Shown here one piece after another: positions 20,730 through 20,776 of a DNA stretch of 20,776 bases (position 1 is its first letter; the number at the start of each line of letters is the position of its first letter). The notes beneath the pieces were generated by a model. It searched no databases. It saw only the letters and a program-made list of their open reading frames with translations, and was not told the DNA's origin. The position numbers were made by a program, and so were the translations under genes. Source of the DNA: CAYZDV01 sp964477275 (lineage in GTDB: Bacteria > Acidobacteriota > Aminicenantia > Aminicenantales > Aminicenantaceae); contig CAYZDV010000026.1 in the NCBI GenBank assembly GCA_964477275.1, forward strand, positions 1 to 20,776, given 5' to 3'.

Positions 20730-20776
20730 AATATTTTTTAGGATGGGTCCTGTCATGGGGTGTCCCCCGTCCGTCC
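20730..20776. repeat. Second copy of the REP-like element, cut by the window end
   Basis: From AATATTTTTT through AGGATGGGTCCTGTCATGGGG it matches the left end of the element at 6416, apart from one T in the T-run. It then diverges to TGTCCCCC, the complement-type variant seen at the other element's right end. The element continues beyond the window. Confidence 0.7.

Overview
The window reads as chromosomal DNA of a diderm, probably anaerobic bacterium with moderately high G+C and short intergenic gaps. The diderm call rests on a TonB-dependent B12 receptor and an exported lipoprotein-like protease partner. The anaerobe call rests on two radical SAM proteins, an orphan IscU/NifU-type scaffold, a small eight-cysteine protein and tandem NifX-type domains. 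The combination (DUF5320-like proteins, DUF6485/DUF6125-like proteins, a GH172-type protein, GGGGTGTCCCC-type repeats) reminds me most of Candidatus Aminicenantes or an Acidobacteriota-like lineage. That is a guess from gene flavour, not a phylogenetic result. No phage, transposase, CRISPR, rRNA or tRNA gene was seen. A 10-base run of N (17912-17921) marks a scaffold join.

Layout. 14-853 (-) is an unrecognised protein built of about 50-60-residue internal repeats, divergent from the queuosine operon queC-queD-queE (1051-2706, +), whose genes overlap. On the opposite strand, queF (3911-4306) is followed by an EamA-type transporter (2894-3823), so all four steps from dihydroneopterin triphosphate to preQ1 are present, with a membrane carrier between the two blocks. 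Next comes a Fur-family regulator (4509-4955) with a clear promoter and Fur box, followed on the same strand by two DUF5320-like small proteins and a two-domain NifX-like protein with a Cys/His-rich linker (to 6393). A REP-like inverted-repeat element (6427-6574) separates this from a run of iron-sulfur and cysteine-rich genes: IscU-like scaffold, DUF6485-like protein, radical SAM protein with a C-terminal winged helix, DUF6125-like protein and a methyltransferase (6746-9658).

The remainder is metabolic: a branched-chain aminotransferase (9719-10684), a TrmO-family tRNA methyltransferase (10747-11220), an exported M16 protease pair (11312-14190), a secreted DUF2961/GH172 protein (14294-16327) and, convergent with it, a PLP-dependent aromatic amino acid decarboxylase (16356-17765, -).

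The 920-base gap at 17766-18685 holds the decarboxylase promoter, the N gap, a possible small structured transcript ending at a perfect 13-bp hairpin, and a promoter plus cobalamin riboswitch with intrinsic terminator controlling a BtuB-type receptor (18686-20641). The window ends inside a second copy of the REP-like repeat.

The parts most likely to reward follow-up are the Fur-box-led DUF5320/NifX group with the adjacent IscU/radical SAM group, the EamA transporter beside queF, and the unannotated structured stretch at about 18008-18304.
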